From contig BRLC01000024.1 of assembly GCA_024343425.1 (NCBI GenBank), positions 1 through 49,509 on the forward strand: 49,509 nt of DNA, given 5' to 3'. This document shows, piece after piece, positions 8,311 to 16,874 of this stretch. The number at the start of each line of letters is the position of its first letter. Position 1 is the first letter of the stretch. A model generated the notes under the pieces. It saw nothing but the letters and a program-made list of their open reading frames with translations, had not been told where the DNA came from and made no database searches. The position numbers were made by a program, and so were the translations under genes. This stretch comes from Rhizobiaceae bacterium MnEN-MB40S. Lineage in GTDB: Bacteria; Pseudomonadota; Alphaproteobacteria; Rhizobiales; Rhizobiaceae.

Positions 8311-9152
8311 TCCAGATGTCCCCCTGACCTTTCTACAAGCAATGACCGGACATCCGCGATGCCGCAACGGGCCGCTTCCACCGGATCGTCGACGCCGGAA
8401 TTCCACGCGCCAAGAAAGCCGCCGGCGAACGTGTCGCCCGCCCCGGTCGCATCAAGCGCCGAGACGGGCTCGACCGCAATTTCGGTTCTCTCGCCGCCGC
8501 GTTCGACGACGACGCCTTCCGCGCCTTGGGTTTCGACGATCAGCACGTCATCGCGCGTTTCGGCGATGAGGCCGCGTTCGTGGCGGTTGCAGAAGATGAT
8601 TTCCGCATCGGCCGACAAGCGGCGGCAGATCTCCGGCGTGTAACAGTTGAGATCGTTCTTCAGCACCCAGGACAATCGGCCATGCGGATTGCGCGCCGCC
8701 AGAATGTCCTTCATCAGGTGTCCCGGTCCAACCGTGACGCAAAGGTTTTCGGCTTTCGCGATAACCTCGGCCTGGGCGTCCGTCAGGGTTTCAGCGCCGC
8801 CGAAGGCGGGATCGTAGAGACAGATGCAACTGCCGTCGGACTGGTAGATCAGCATGGCCGACGGGGCTCGTTCGCCCTCGATCCTGGCGACGCCGGCTGT
8901 GCTGACGCCCTTCTTCTCCAGCGCAGAGACGAAGAGATCGCCCTCGCGATTGGCGCCGGTCCAGCAGACCGGAGAAGCCGTCACACCGTGACTGACGGCA
9001 GCTGCTGCGACATAGGCGGGACAACCGCCAAGACGCGGCCAGCCCTCGGCCGACCGCCACTTGATGTGCGTGGTGGCGTTGCCTTCGGCGCGTCCCGACA
9101 GGGCGACCGGATAGTCGAGGCTCGCGTAGCCGGTCACCGCAAGCTGCGTCAT
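8307..9152 (-). CDS. PfkB-family carbohydrate/nucleoside kinase
   Basis: The 281-residue protein is a ribokinase-family (PfkB) kinase. The second signature DATGAGDTFAGGF begins at residue 234, with the catalytic base D240 and the GAGD anion hole intact. Near the N-terminus, RLGGCPAYVAAAAVSHG is the family's substrate-binding glycine segment. These enzymes phosphorylate sugars or nucleosides such as ribose, adenosine or pseudouridine with ATP. It overlaps both neighbours by four bases, so its product or substrate is shared with the phosphorylase. At 281 residues it is slightly short for the family but nothing essential is visibly missing. Confidence 0.88.
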   Translation of the reverse strand: MTQLAVTGYASLDYPVALSGRAEGNATTHIKWRSAEGWPRLGGCPAYVAAAAVSHGVTASPVCWTGANREGDLFVSALEKKGVSTAGVARIEGERAPSAMLIYQSDGSCICLYDPAFGGAETLTDAQAEVIAKAENLCVTVGPGHLMKDILAARNPHGRLSWVLKNDLNCYTPEICRRLSADAEIIFCNRHERGLIAETRDDVLIVETQGAEGVVVERGGERTEIAVEPVSALDATGAGDTFAGGFLGAWNSGVDDPVEAARCGIADVRSLLVERSGGHLE

Positions 9153-9706
9153 GCCAGCATCTCCAGGGCTTCGGCCGTGTCGACGACCTTGCCGAGATAG
9201 CGGTCGATATCCTCCAGCGACGCCTTGGCGAGATGATCGCGGTTGGAATTGGTCGCGTCGCCGACGACGACCACCTCGAACCCGTGCGCGAAAGCGTCCT
9301 GGGAGGTGGCGCGCACGCAGACATTCGTCTTCACGCCGCAGATGACGACGCGTTCTACGCCCTGTTCGTTCAGGAACAGCGCAAGCTCGGTGGCGAAGAA
9401 GGCGCTGAAGCGACGCTTGACGATCTCGATTTCGCCGGCCGCGCCCGACGGCCCGAAACCCTCGAAGAATTCAGCGTTGAAGCCGCCGGTCACGCAGTGA
9501 CGCGGCAATCGCTTGTCCTCGAAATCCTCGAAGCCTTCCCGGTGCCGGTCGGCGACGTGAACGACGACGCGGCCATTCGCATTCGCCTTTTCGATCAGCG
9601 CCCGGATATTCGGAACCACGGACTGCGCGTCCGGATACGTATTCTCGCCGTCCGGATGCAGGAACGAGTTCTGCATATCGATCACGATGAGTGCGGTCTT
9701 GGTCAT
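9149..9706 (-). CDS. Isochorismatase-fold cysteine hydrolase, nicotinamidase-like
   Basis: The 185-residue protein has the catalytic triad of cysteine hydrolases: D10 in IVIDMQNSF, K97 in IVKRRFSAFF and C130 in VKTNVCVRATSQDA. The segment ADRHREGF followed by LPRHCVTGG near residues 52-75 resembles the metal-site region and PxHC motif of nicotinamidases more than that of isochorismatases. The likely reaction is hydrolysis of an amide or ureido bond. It overlaps the permease upstream and the kinase downstream by ATGA, so it is firmly part of the operon. A role on the base released from a nucleoside is attractive but unproven. Confidence 0.85.
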   Translation of the reverse strand: MTKTALIVIDMQNSFLHPDGENTYPDAQSVVPNIRALIEKANANGRVVVHVADRHREGFEDFEDKRLPRHCVTGGFNAEFFEGFGPSGAAGEIEIVKRRFSAFFATELALFLNEQGVERVVICGVKTNVCVRATSQDAFAHGFEVVVVGDATNSNRDHLAKASLEDIDRYLGKVVDTAEALEMLA

Positions 9707-10599
9707 GCCAATGCCTTTCTGCGGCTCGCGCGCCATCCGGCTATGCACAGCGCCACCAGAACCATGAGATAGGGAATGGTGCCGATGAGCTTGGGCGGCA
9801 GGCCGGCCGTCTGCATGCGGATCTGGGTCGCCTCCAGAAAGCCGAAGAGCAGGCAGACCATGGCGGTCGCCACCGGCCGGTCGCGACCGAAATAGAATGC
9901 GGCGAGCGCAATGAAGCCGCGTCCCGCCGTCAGCCCCTCGTTGAAGAGACCGATCGAGGCGAGCGCCAGATGCGCGCCGCCAAGGCCCGAATAGAAGCCG
10001 GCGAAGCTGGTCGAAAAATCCTGGATCGACTTCTGCGGCAGACCCATGGAGCGCGCGACCTGCGGGGCGTTGCCCGTCACCCGGACCCAGAGGCCGATCT
10101 TCGTGCTCGCCAGCAGGAACGGCAGCACGGCGACCGTCGCCCATGCGAAAACCGTCAGAGGTTCAAGCTCGGCAAGCGCTCGCCCGATGACCGGTATGCC
10201 GGAAACGGACTCCGGCAGGAAATGCGGCAGCAGTTGCACGTCGGGAAGTCTCAGCGTGCCGCTGGATCTGTAGACCCAGGTCAGAATGAAGCCGAGGAAG
10301 CCGGCGACGAAAACATTGAGGCCGAGGCCGGCGACGATCATGTTCGCATTGGCGCGGGTGATCACCAGCGAGAACAGGAGACCGACGAGGGCGCCTGCCA
10401 GCGCCGCCGCGATAACGGCGACAAGCCAGCTTCCGGTCGCCGACGACACGACGACGGCGACGAAGGCGCCGGTGAGCATCTTGGCGTCGAGCGCGATATT
10501 GACGATGCCGGCCTGCCGGTTGACGAGGCCGCCCATGGCGGCGAGCAGGATCGGCGTCGTCATGACGATCGAGGCCGCGATGATCTGTTCGATGATCAT
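9703..10599 (-). CDS. ABC transporter permease, BMP/nucleoside type (second permease)
   Basis: The 298-residue protein is a BPD_transp_2 permease with about eight hydrophobic segments, starting MIIEQIIAASIVMTTPILL. The GLVNRQAGIVNIALDAKM segment at about 24-41 is typical of the shorter permease in nucleoside importers such as YufQ/NupC. It couples to the ATPase and the longer permease encoded upstream. Start and stop each overlap a neighbour by four bases (ATGA). The substrate is probably a nucleoside or similar small molecule, judged from the adjoining phosphorylase and kinase. Confidence 0.88.
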   Translation of the reverse strand: MIIEQIIAASIVMTTPILLAAMGGLVNRQAGIVNIALDAKMLTGAFVAVVVSSATGSWLVAVIAAALAGALVGLLFSLVITRANANMIVAGLGLNVFVAGFLGFILTWVYRSSGTLRLPDVQLLPHFLPESVSGIPVIGRALAELEPLTVFAWATVAVLPFLLASTKIGLWVRVTGNAPQVARSMGLPQKSIQDFSTSFAGFYSGLGGAHLALASIGLFNEGLTAGRGFIALAAFYFGRDRPVATAMVCLLFGFLEATQIRMQTAGLPPKLIGTIPYLMVLVALCIAGWRASRRKALA

Positions 10600-11669
10600 G
10601 GGGCGGCCCTCCGCGTGAGCAAGCGCAGCCGGCCAATCTCGACCACGGCGAAGATCATGACCGTGCCCTGTATGATGTTCACCAGATCGAGCGGGATGTT
10701 CGAGAAGAGCTGGATCGTCGTGCCGGCCGAAGCCAGCGCCCCGAACAGGATCGCGCCCAGCACGATGCCGATCGCCGAGTTGCGTCCGAGCAGCGCCACC
10801 GCCATTCCCGTAAAGCCGTAGCCGGGGGAAAAGCCGTCGGTGAAACGATGAAGCTGGCCGAGCGCATGCGACGCCCCGCCGAAGCCGGCGACGACGCCCG
10901 AGAGCACCATGACGAGGATGATGCTCGCCGGCACCGATATGCCCACCGCGCGGGAGAAGCGCTGGCTGTAACCGACCATGGCGGCTGAAAAACCGGTCGG
11001 CGTGCGACGCGTCCAGACGGCGTAAGCGATGACGACCAGGATGCCGACGATGAAGCCGGCGTGCAGCGTCGAGGGCGGCATCAGTCGGGTGAGTTCGGCG
11101 GCTTCGTGGACCGGCGGCGTGACATTGTTGCCGGAGACCTCCGAAAGCAGCGGGCCGTTGACCAGATAGCCGGTGACGCCGAAGGCGACGAAATTCAGCA
11201 TGAGAGTGGAGACCACTTCGTCGACCTGCAGCTTCGCCAGGAGGACGCCCGGTATGTAGAGCCAGATTGCGCCGACAAGGGCGGCGAAGGCGAAGGCGAC
11301 CGGGATGATGGTAAAGCCCATGCCGGCCGGCAGGCTGAAACCGATGAAGGCCGCAGCGATGCCGCCGACGACGAAGGCGCCTTCCACCCCGACATTGAAG
11401 ACCCCGGTGCGGAAACAGACGGCGGTCGCGACCGCCGTAAACAGCAACGGCGTTGCGGCGGAGAGCGTCGCGGCGATGCGCCGTTCCGACCCGAAGGATT
11501 CCTTCGCCATGAGCGAGAAGATATCGATCGGGTTCTCGCCGATCACCAGCAGGATCACGGCGGCGACGACAAGCGCCACGATGAAGGGGAAGGCAAGGCC
11601 GAATCCCTTTTCCAGCCAGATGCTTGGCGACATCGCCGAAGAATGTGATTCAACGGAAGCGTTAACCAT
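10596..11669 (-). CDS. ABC transporter permease, BMP/nucleoside type (first permease)
   Basis: This 357-residue BPD_transp_2 permease starts MVNASVESHSSAMSPS and is predicted to span the membrane about nine times. It corresponds to the longer permease of YufP/NupB type. The segment FRTGVFNVGVEGAFVVGGI is the family's conserved loop. The start codon overlaps the end of the ATPase gene by eight bases (11662-11669), so the two are translationally coupled. Nothing looks broken. Confidence 0.88.
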   Translation of the reverse strand: MVNASVESHSSAMSPSIWLEKGFGLAFPFIVALVVAAVILLVIGENPIDIFSLMAKESFGSERRIAATLSAATPLLFTAVATAVCFRTGVFNVGVEGAFVVGGIAAAFIGFSLPAGMGFTIIPVAFAFAALVGAIWLYIPGVLLAKLQVDEVVSTLMLNFVAFGVTGYLVNGPLLSEVSGNNVTPPVHEAAELTRLMPPSTLHAGFIVGILVVIAYAVWTRRTPTGFSAAMVGYSQRFSRAVGISVPASIILVMVLSGVVAGFGGASHALGQLHRFTDGFSPGYGFTGMAVALLGRNSAIGIVLGAILFGALASAGTTIQLFSNIPLDLVNIIQGTVMIFAVVEIGRLRLLTRRAAP

Positions 11670-13239
11670 CGGCGTGCCCCTGCATGACCATCATCCGGCC
11701 GATCTCGGCAATGTCCGTGCCCTCCACCGGCGTCTCGCCCACGATGCGCCCGGCTGCCATGACGACGATCCGGTCGCAAAGATAAAGCAATTCTTCAAGT
11801 TCTTCAGAAACCAGTAAAACCGAACCGCCGTCGTCGCGGAATTGCAGCAGCAGCTTGTGGATCGCCGCAATGCCGTTGAGATCGACGCCGCGCGTCGGCT
11901 GCGAGACCACCATCACCTTCGGATCGGAGGCGATTTCGCGGGCGAAGACCAGCCGCTGCTGGTTGCCGCCGGAAAGGCTGGAGACGGGATCGCTCAAATG
12001 TCCGTAGCGGACATCGACGCTGGCGAGCCGCTCGGTCGCGACCCGCCGCTTCTGCTTCAGGCTCAGGAACATACCTTTCCCGATTGGCGGCCGGTCGTGG
12101 CTGCCGGCGACGACATTGTCTTCCACGGGCGCAAGCGTCGCGAGCCCCTCGTGCCTGCGGTCGGCGCTGATATAGGCGATCCCCTTGCGCCGGCGCTCGC
12201 CGTTCGTGGCGTGGGTGACATCGCCGCCCAAGAGGTCCACCCTGCCGCTGGATGCCGAACGCAGACCCACCAGGCATTCGACCAGTTCGTCCTGGCCGTT
12301 GCCGGATACGGCTGCCAGCCCGACAATTTCACCCTTGCGCACAGACAACGACACGCCGTGCAGCGGGTGGGATTTTTCAAGCGACGGGGCTTCGAGCCCG
12401 GCGACGTTCAGTACAACCTCGCCGTCTCCGGCCTTGCCGCGGGACGCGCGCCCGGTTTCGATCAGCGACGTATCGTTTCCGCCGACGATGTAGCGGGCGA
12501 TCGTGTCGCTATCGGTCTCAGAGACATTGGCGGAATAGGAGACCTCGCCGCGGCGGATCACGGTCACGCGGTCGGCCAGCGCCACAACCTCCTTCAGCTT
12601 GTGGCTGATGAAGAGGATGGTCGTCCCCGCATCGCGCAGGTTTCGCAACAGCACGAAAAGGTCTTCCACCTGTTGCGGCGCCAGCACCGCGGTCGGCTCG
12701 TCGAGGATCAGAATGCGTGTCCCGCGGCGCAGAAGGCGGATAATCTCGACGGTCTGCTGGATGTGCACGGGCGTTCCGCCGGCCCGGCGGCGCCAATCGA
12801 CGGCCACGCCCGTCTTTTTCGCCAGTTCCTCGCCGGACTGCAAGGCCTGGGCCCAGTCGATCCGGGAAAGCGGTCCGGCGGCAAATGAAACCGGTTCATC
12901 GCCAAGCACCAGGTTTTCAAGCAACGTCAGGTCGGGCGCCAGCATAAACTCCTGGTGGACCATGCCGATCCCCGTTTCGAGCGCCTGCTGGGGCTGCGAG
13001 AAACGGACTTCCTGATCATCAACGATGATCGCGCCGCTGTCCGGATGCTCCATGCCCTGCAAAATGCGCATGAGCGTCGACTTGCCGGCGCCGTTTTCAC
13101 CGACGATCGCGTGGATCTCGCCGGGCGCAACCGAGAGGGAGATATCCCTGTTCGCCCGCACCGGTCCGTAGAATTTGGAGATGTTCCGGGCGCCGAGCCG
13201 AACTGTCGCATCGGCGCGGGCCGTCGCCGCTTCCGCCAT
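11662..13239 (-). CDS. ABC transporter double ATPase, BMP/nucleoside type
   Basis: The 525-residue protein has two fused nucleotide-binding domains. Domain 1 has Walker A GENGAGKS at 48-55 and Walker B ILILDEPTAVLAP, but its signature position reads TPVHIQQTVEI instead of the usual LSVGxQQRVEI. Domain 2 has the usual altered Walker A (AAVSGNGQDEL), an intact LSGGNQQRLVFAREI signature and QPTRGVDL. The architecture is that of RbsA/YufO-type importers. The start is set at the ATG at 13239, 18 bases inside an in-frame TTG. The gene lies 64 bases downstream of the binding-protein gene. The lost signature glycine suggests one of the two ATP sites is weak. Confidence 0.88.
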   Translation of the reverse strand: MAEAATARADATVRLGARNISKFYGPVRANRDISLSVAPGEIHAIVGENGAGKSTLMRILQGMEHPDSGAIIVDDQEVRFSQPQQALETGIGMVHQEFMLAPDLTLLENLVLGDEPVSFAAGPLSRIDWAQALQSGEELAKKTGVAVDWRRRAGGTPVHIQQTVEIIRLLRRGTRILILDEPTAVLAPQQVEDLFVLLRNLRDAGTTILFISHKLKEVVALADRVTVIRRGEVSYSANVSETDSDTIARYIVGGNDTSLIETGRASRGKAGDGEVVLNVAGLEAPSLEKSHPLHGVSLSVRKGEIVGLAAVSGNGQDELVECLVGLRSASSGRVDLLGGDVTHATNGERRRKGIAYISADRRHEGLATLAPVEDNVVAGSHDRPPIGKGMFLSLKQKRRVATERLASVDVRYGHLSDPVSSLSGGNQQRLVFAREIASDPKVMVVSQPTRGVDLNGIAAIHKLLLQFRDDGGSVLLVSEELEELLYLCDRIVVMAAGRIVGETPVEGTDIAEIGRMMVMQGHADG

Positions 13240-13303
13240 GGTTTTGCTCTTCGTCAAACAGGATCGGGGCAGTTAAATCCCCGATCGTTCGCCTTCATCG
13301 ATC

Positions 13304-14338
13304 TTACTTGAAGAAGTCCGGATAGCCCTGCGCGGAGACGTCCCAGACTTCGATCTTGCCGTCGATGATATCCTGCTTTAAGCCTTCGACCTTCTCCAGA
13401 TATTCGGCCGGGATGATGTCCTTTGTATACTCCATGTCGGAGAGCGCGACGCCGTTCTGGGCGAGACCGAAATCCATTATTTCACCACCGGGAAACTCGC
13501 CGGCCGCATAGCCCTGGATGATTTCGTCCACCGCCACGTCAACCCGCTTGATCATGCTGGTGAGCACGCTTCCAGGCGCCATGCCGTCCTGGTCGGTGTC
13601 GACGCCGATTGCGTAGTGGCCGGCGTTCTTCGCAGCTTCGATGACGCCGATGCCGGTGCCGCCGGCGACGTGATAGACGATGTCGGCGCCTTCGTCGAAC
13701 ATGGCGTTGGCCATCTGTTCGCCCTTGGCCGGATCGCCGAAGGATTCCGCATAGGCGACCTTCACTTCGATGTCCGGATTGATGGCCATCGCGCCCTGGA
13801 TAAAGCCGACCAGAAACTTGTCGATGCCCGGGGATTTCACGGCGGCGATCACGCCGATGATCGGTTCTGCGTTGATGCCCTTGATGGAGGTGTCGGTGGT
13901 CACCTGGGCGGCCAGCGCGCCGGCGAGATAGGACCCTTCATGTTCGGCGAAAACGACGGAGGCGATGTTGTCGCCCTTGCGGGTCTGGTTCATGATCACC
14001 CAGTCGGTGTCGGGATAATCGACGGCCAGTTTCTCCATCGGCTCGCCGTGGATCCATTCCAGGCTGATCACCAGGCCAAAGCCGGCGTCGGCGGCGCGGC
14101 GCATGATCTCTTCGCCTTGCGCGGCGACGTCGTTCGATTCGATCGGGCGGCCTTCGATGCCGGTCGCTTCAAGCCCGGCTTCGAAACCTTCGAAAGCGGT
14201 GTCGTTCCAGGATCCGTCGCCCAGACCGCCCTGGGAAATGATAAGCGCGGCCGGCGCGACATCCTGGGCCGTCGCGGGCATGGCCGCGGCGGAAAGCGCC
14301 ATTGTGGCGCCGATTGCAAGTGCAGACAGTTTCTTCAT
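13304..14338 (-). CDS. BMP-family periplasmic substrate-binding protein
   Basis: The 344-residue protein begins with a Sec signal peptide (MKKLSALAIGATMALSAAAM) with likely cleavage after ATA or TAQ near residue 25. There is no lipobox cysteine, so it is soluble rather than a lipoprotein as in many Gram-positive Bmp proteins. The mature part has the basic-membrane-protein fold: an early SQGGLGDGSWNDTAFEG and a hinge-side VYHVAGGTGIGVIEAAK. BMP proteins bind purine and pyrimidine nucleosides in characterised cases. It lies 16 bases downstream of the regulator and feeds the adjacent ABC importer. Confidence 0.9.
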   Translation of the reverse strand: MKKLSALAIGATMALSAAAMPATAQDVAPAALIISQGGLGDGSWNDTAFEGFEAGLEATGIEGRPIESNDVAAQGEEIMRRAADAGFGLVISLEWIHGEPMEKLAVDYPDTDWVIMNQTRKGDNIASVVFAEHEGSYLAGALAAQVTTDTSIKGINAEPIIGVIAAVKSPGIDKFLVGFIQGAMAINPDIEVKVAYAESFGDPAKGEQMANAMFDEGADIVYHVAGGTGIGVIEAAKNAGHYAIGVDTDQDGMAPGSVLTSMIKRVDVAVDEIIQGYAAGEFPGGEIMDFGLAQNGVALSDMEYTKDIIPAEYLEKVEGLKQDIIDGKIEVWDVSAQGYPDFFK

Positions 14339-14354
14339 GTCACAGTTCCCTTCT

Positions 14355-15161
14355 TCAATTGTCGGAATTGTCGATCCGTGTCTTCAGACTTACGACCTGC
14401 CCCGCCGCGGAAGAGGAACGACTGTCCCTGCCCCGGACAAGGCGCATGTCGTAAGTGTAGTAGTCGCCGTGATAGACGGCTTCGACGGCCTCGATGAGCT
14501 GGCCGTCGCGATCGAAGCTCTTGCGAAAAACGACCATGACCGCAGCCGGACCCGACAGGCCGAGCAGACGCCGCTCTTCGTCATTGGCGAGCCGCGTGGT
14601 GACGCGCTCCTGCGCCTCCTCCGCCGCAAGGCCAATGTTCTCGAACGAACGGTAAAGCGAAAAGCCGGGATCCTTCAGTGCTTCGGGCGCATCGCCGTTG
14701 AGCGCCGGGATTCGCATTGCCACCGTCGACGGCACCAGCGAGTGGTGGACCGCGCACGGCACGTCGTCGACATGGCGCAGCCGGATCAGCGACACGGCCG
14801 GCTGGCCGCAATCGAATTCCCGGATTTCCTCGGGCGTCGCCGCCCGCATATCGACAAGCTGCTGCGAGGAACGATGGCCACCCCCGGCCGCCGCCTCGGT
14901 AAAGCTCAAAAGACCGCCCGCCCGCCTGTGCAGGGAGGGCCGCGCCACAAAGCTTCCCGACCCCTGGTGGCGGTGGACAATGCCCTCGCTCACCAACTGC
15001 TCCACGGCCTTGACCACCGTTCCCCGGCTGACGCCGAACTCGACGCACAACTCGGCCTCGCTCGGCAACCGGTCCCCCGGGATCAGGTCGCCATCATGAA
15101 TGCGGCTTCTGAGAAGCTCGGCCAGAACCTGATAGCGCGGCTTGACGTTCGGTCTTTGCAT
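14355..15161 (-). CDS. GntR/HutC-family transcriptional regulator
   Basis: The 268-residue protein has an N-terminal winged helix (RLPSEAELCVEFGVSRGTVVKAVEQL at about 31-56, read here in parts) and a C-terminal UTRA ligand-binding domain from about residue 95, including the family segment ALKDPGFSLYRSFEN. It is the first gene of the operon. No ribosome site precedes the ATG, and a candidate -10 box ends only seven bases upstream, so the message may be leaderless. It probably represses its own operon through a palindrome overlapping the -35 box and is released by a pathway metabolite. The ligand is unknown. Confidence 0.88.
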   Translation of the reverse strand: MQRPNVKPRYQVLAELLRSRIHDGDLIPGDRLPSEAELCVEFGVSRGTVVKAVEQLVSEGIVHRHQGSGSFVARPSLHRRAGGLLSFTEAAAGGGHRSSQQLVDMRAATPEEIREFDCGQPAVSLIRLRHVDDVPCAVHHSLVPSTVAMRIPALNGDAPEALKDPGFSLYRSFENIGLAAEEAQERVTTRLANDEERRLLGLSGPAAVMVVFRKSFDRDGQLIEAVEAVYHGDYYTYDMRLVRGRDSRSSSAAGQVVSLKTRIDNSDN

Positions 15162-15167
15162 GCGGGC

Positions 15168-15196
15168 AGACTAGATATGACCAGTTGACTAGTCAA
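15168..15196 (-). promoter_or_regulatory. Candidate promoter and operator of the GntR-led operon
   Basis: The perfect 12-base palindrome TTGACTAGTCAA occupies 15185-15196. Read on the minus strand, its first half TTGACT is a good -35 box, followed after 17 bases by TAGTCT at 15173-15168 as the -10. Transcription would start at or very near the ATG at 15161. A palindrome covering the -35 box is a classic site for repression by the downstream GntR protein. Box spacing and symmetry are seen directly; the function is inferred. Confidence 0.55.
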
Positions 15197-15270
15197 GTTG
15201 AGTCTTGTGGAAACTCACTCACGTTTTCGATCGGTGGACTCGGGCCGAAGCAGCGCATTCAAAGCGACTG

Positions 15271-15303
15271 GTTATACAGCAAAAAATTTCTTTGCTGTAT
15301 AAC
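15271..15303. repeat. Perfect 13-base inverted repeat
   Basis: GTTATACAGCAAA at 15271-15283 is matched exactly by TTTGCTGTATAAC at 15291-15303 across the seven-base loop AAATTTC. It lies between the divergent regulator and permease genes, 68 bases from the GntR-side promoter boxes and 150 bases from the permease start. No T-tract follows on either strand, so it is not an obvious terminator. It may be an operator for a dimeric regulator or an RNA hairpin in the permease leader. Confidence 0.6.
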
Positions 15304-15312
15304 GCGAAATGA

Positions 15313-15344
15313 CTGCTCGCTGAACTTGGCGCTCAAGCGAGCAG
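15313..15344. repeat. Perfect 9-base inverted repeat
   Basis: CTGCTCGCT at 15313-15321 pairs exactly with AGCGAGCAG at 15336-15344 across 14 bases, starting nine bases after the larger inverted repeat. Together they make two consecutive stem-loops upstream of the permease gene. A short REP-like CCGG-CTTGT-CCGG lies further on at 15387-15399. The rest of the 291-base intergenic stretch shows nothing else I can name. Confidence 0.5.
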
Positions 15345-15452
15345 GATATTTATCACCCATGCACACCCGTCATTGTAGCGCCCACCCCGGCTTGTCCGGC
15401 CCACCCACCGCAGCTAGGCTGACATTCCAATAACAGTTCCGGGCAATCAGGC

Positions 15453-16832
15453 ATGGCAGACCACACCGCTTCCGGCGAGGGCAACGCGTTACAACGCAGG
15501 CTGCGGTTGCCGGGGGTCGTGCTGTTCGGCCTGTCCTATATCGCCCCGCTCGGCATGCTCGCCATCTACGGAGAACTCGACCAGTTGTCGCAGGGCACGC
15601 CATCCGGAGCCTATCTGCTCGCGACCGTCGCGATGCTGTTCACGGCACTGAGCTACGGGCGCATGGTCACGCTCTATCCGGTCGCCGGTTCCGCCTACAC
15701 TTATGTCCGCCGCTCGATCGGCAATCATGTCGGATTTCTGGTCGGCTGGATGGCCATGCTCGACTATGTCCTCCTGCCGATGGTCGCCTGGCTGCTTGGC
15801 GCCGTCTTCGCGGCGTCCGTCACGCCAGCCATCCCGGTGTCAGCCTGGATCATGATCCTCATTTTGGCGACGACCGCCATAAACATCGGCGGCATCGTTC
15901 TCGCCGAACGCATGAACTACGTGCTGATGGCGATTCAGCTTGCGGTCCTCGTCATATTCGCGGCCATGGCGACACGTCATGTCTGGACGACGTCAGGTCC
16001 GGCCGCGCTCGTCTCCAGTGATCCCTTTTTCAGAGCGGATGTCCCGCTCGCGATCACGGTCGCTGGCGCCTCCTTCGCCGCCCTTTCCTTCCTCGGCTTC
16101 GACGCGATCACGACCCTGTCGGAAGAGACCGTCGGCGCGCGAAAGATCATGCGACGCGCCATCCTGATCGTGGCGCTCGTCTGCGGCGCCCTCTTCATTT
16201 CGGTCTCCTATGTCACACAACTTGCGCATCCGGGCACGGCGTTCAGGGATCCGCAATCAGCCGTCGACGAAATCGCCCTGTCGGTCGGCGGCGAGTTCCT
16301 GAAAATCCTGTTCATCGCCGGCATCCTGACGACACAGGCGGCGGGCGCAGTGGCAATGCAGACGACCGTCGCCCGCCTTCTCTACGCCATGGGCCGCGAC
16401 GGCGTGCTGCCCGGTCCTTTCGGATATATTCATCCGAAACTCAAAACGCCGGTCTTCAATCTGGCGCTGGTGGGAACGATCGGACTTCTCGGCGTGGTCA
16501 TGACAGTTGAAACCGCCACCACCTTCATCAATTTCGGCGCTTTCGTCGCCTTCACATTCGTCAACCTGTCAGTCATCGCGTATGCGCTCAGAAACGCCAG
16601 GCGCCGCACGGCGGCCATGACGGCGTTGTGGTTGCTGCCGGCCGCCATCGGTGCGGCGGCGACAGTCTGGCTGCTGCTCAATCTCGGCGTCTACGCCCAT
16701 ATTCTGGGCGGAGTCTGGTGCGTCGTGGGCATCGCCTATCTGGCGTTTATGACGCATGGCTTCAGGCGCCCACCACCCGAACTCGCTGGCGAAGAGCAAC
16801 GGGCGACCCCGGGGGAAGAGACTTTGATATGA
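15453..16832 (+). CDS. APC-superfamily permease, PuuP-like (putrescine/amino-acid uptake)
   Basis: The 459-residue integral membrane protein has about twelve hydrophobic segments. The region from GVVLFGLSYIAPLGM through LSYGRMVTLYPVAGSAYTYV to GFLVGWMAMLDYVLLP strongly resembles the putrescine importer PuuP and its relatives in the amino acid-polyamine-organocation family. It takes up a cationic amine or amino acid with a proton. An agmatinase-type enzyme is encoded 13 kb away, but no direct link is visible. The start ATG at 15453 follows a weak ribosome site (CAGG). It stands alone between two intergenic regions. Confidence 0.85.
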   Translation: MADHTASGEGNALQRRLRLPGVVLFGLSYIAPLGMLAIYGELDQLSQGTPSGAYLLATVAMLFTALSYGRMVTLYPVAGSAYTYVRRSIGNHVGFLVGWMAMLDYVLLPMVAWLLGAVFAASVTPAIPVSAWIMILILATTAINIGGIVLAERMNYVLMAIQLAVLVIFAAMATRHVWTTSGPAALVSSDPFFRADVPLAITVAGASFAALSFLGFDAITTLSEETVGARKIMRRAILIVALVCGALFISVSYVTQLAHPGTAFRDPQSAVDEIALSVGGEFLKILFIAGILTTQAAGAVAMQTTVARLLYAMGRDGVLPGPFGYIHPKLKTPVFNLALVGTIGLLGVVMTVETATTFINFGAFVAFTFVNLSVIAYALRNARRRTAAMTALWLLPAAIGAAATVWLLLNLGVYAHILGGVWCVVGIAYLAFMTHGFRRPPPELAGEEQRATPGEETLI

Positions 16833-16874
16833 CCGGTTATCAGAGTTTCCAACAATTTCAGCTGAAAATATCGC

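Noticed and set aside
9691..10821. A 376-residue plus-strand frame opposite the permease genes
   Set aside because: It spans the junction of two well-supported permeases on the other strand and is a composition artefact with long charged runs.
15361..15420. CCCACC-rich stretch as a CRISPR or tandem repeat
   Set aside because: The units are irregular and too few, and there is no spacer pattern; at most a single REP-like element.
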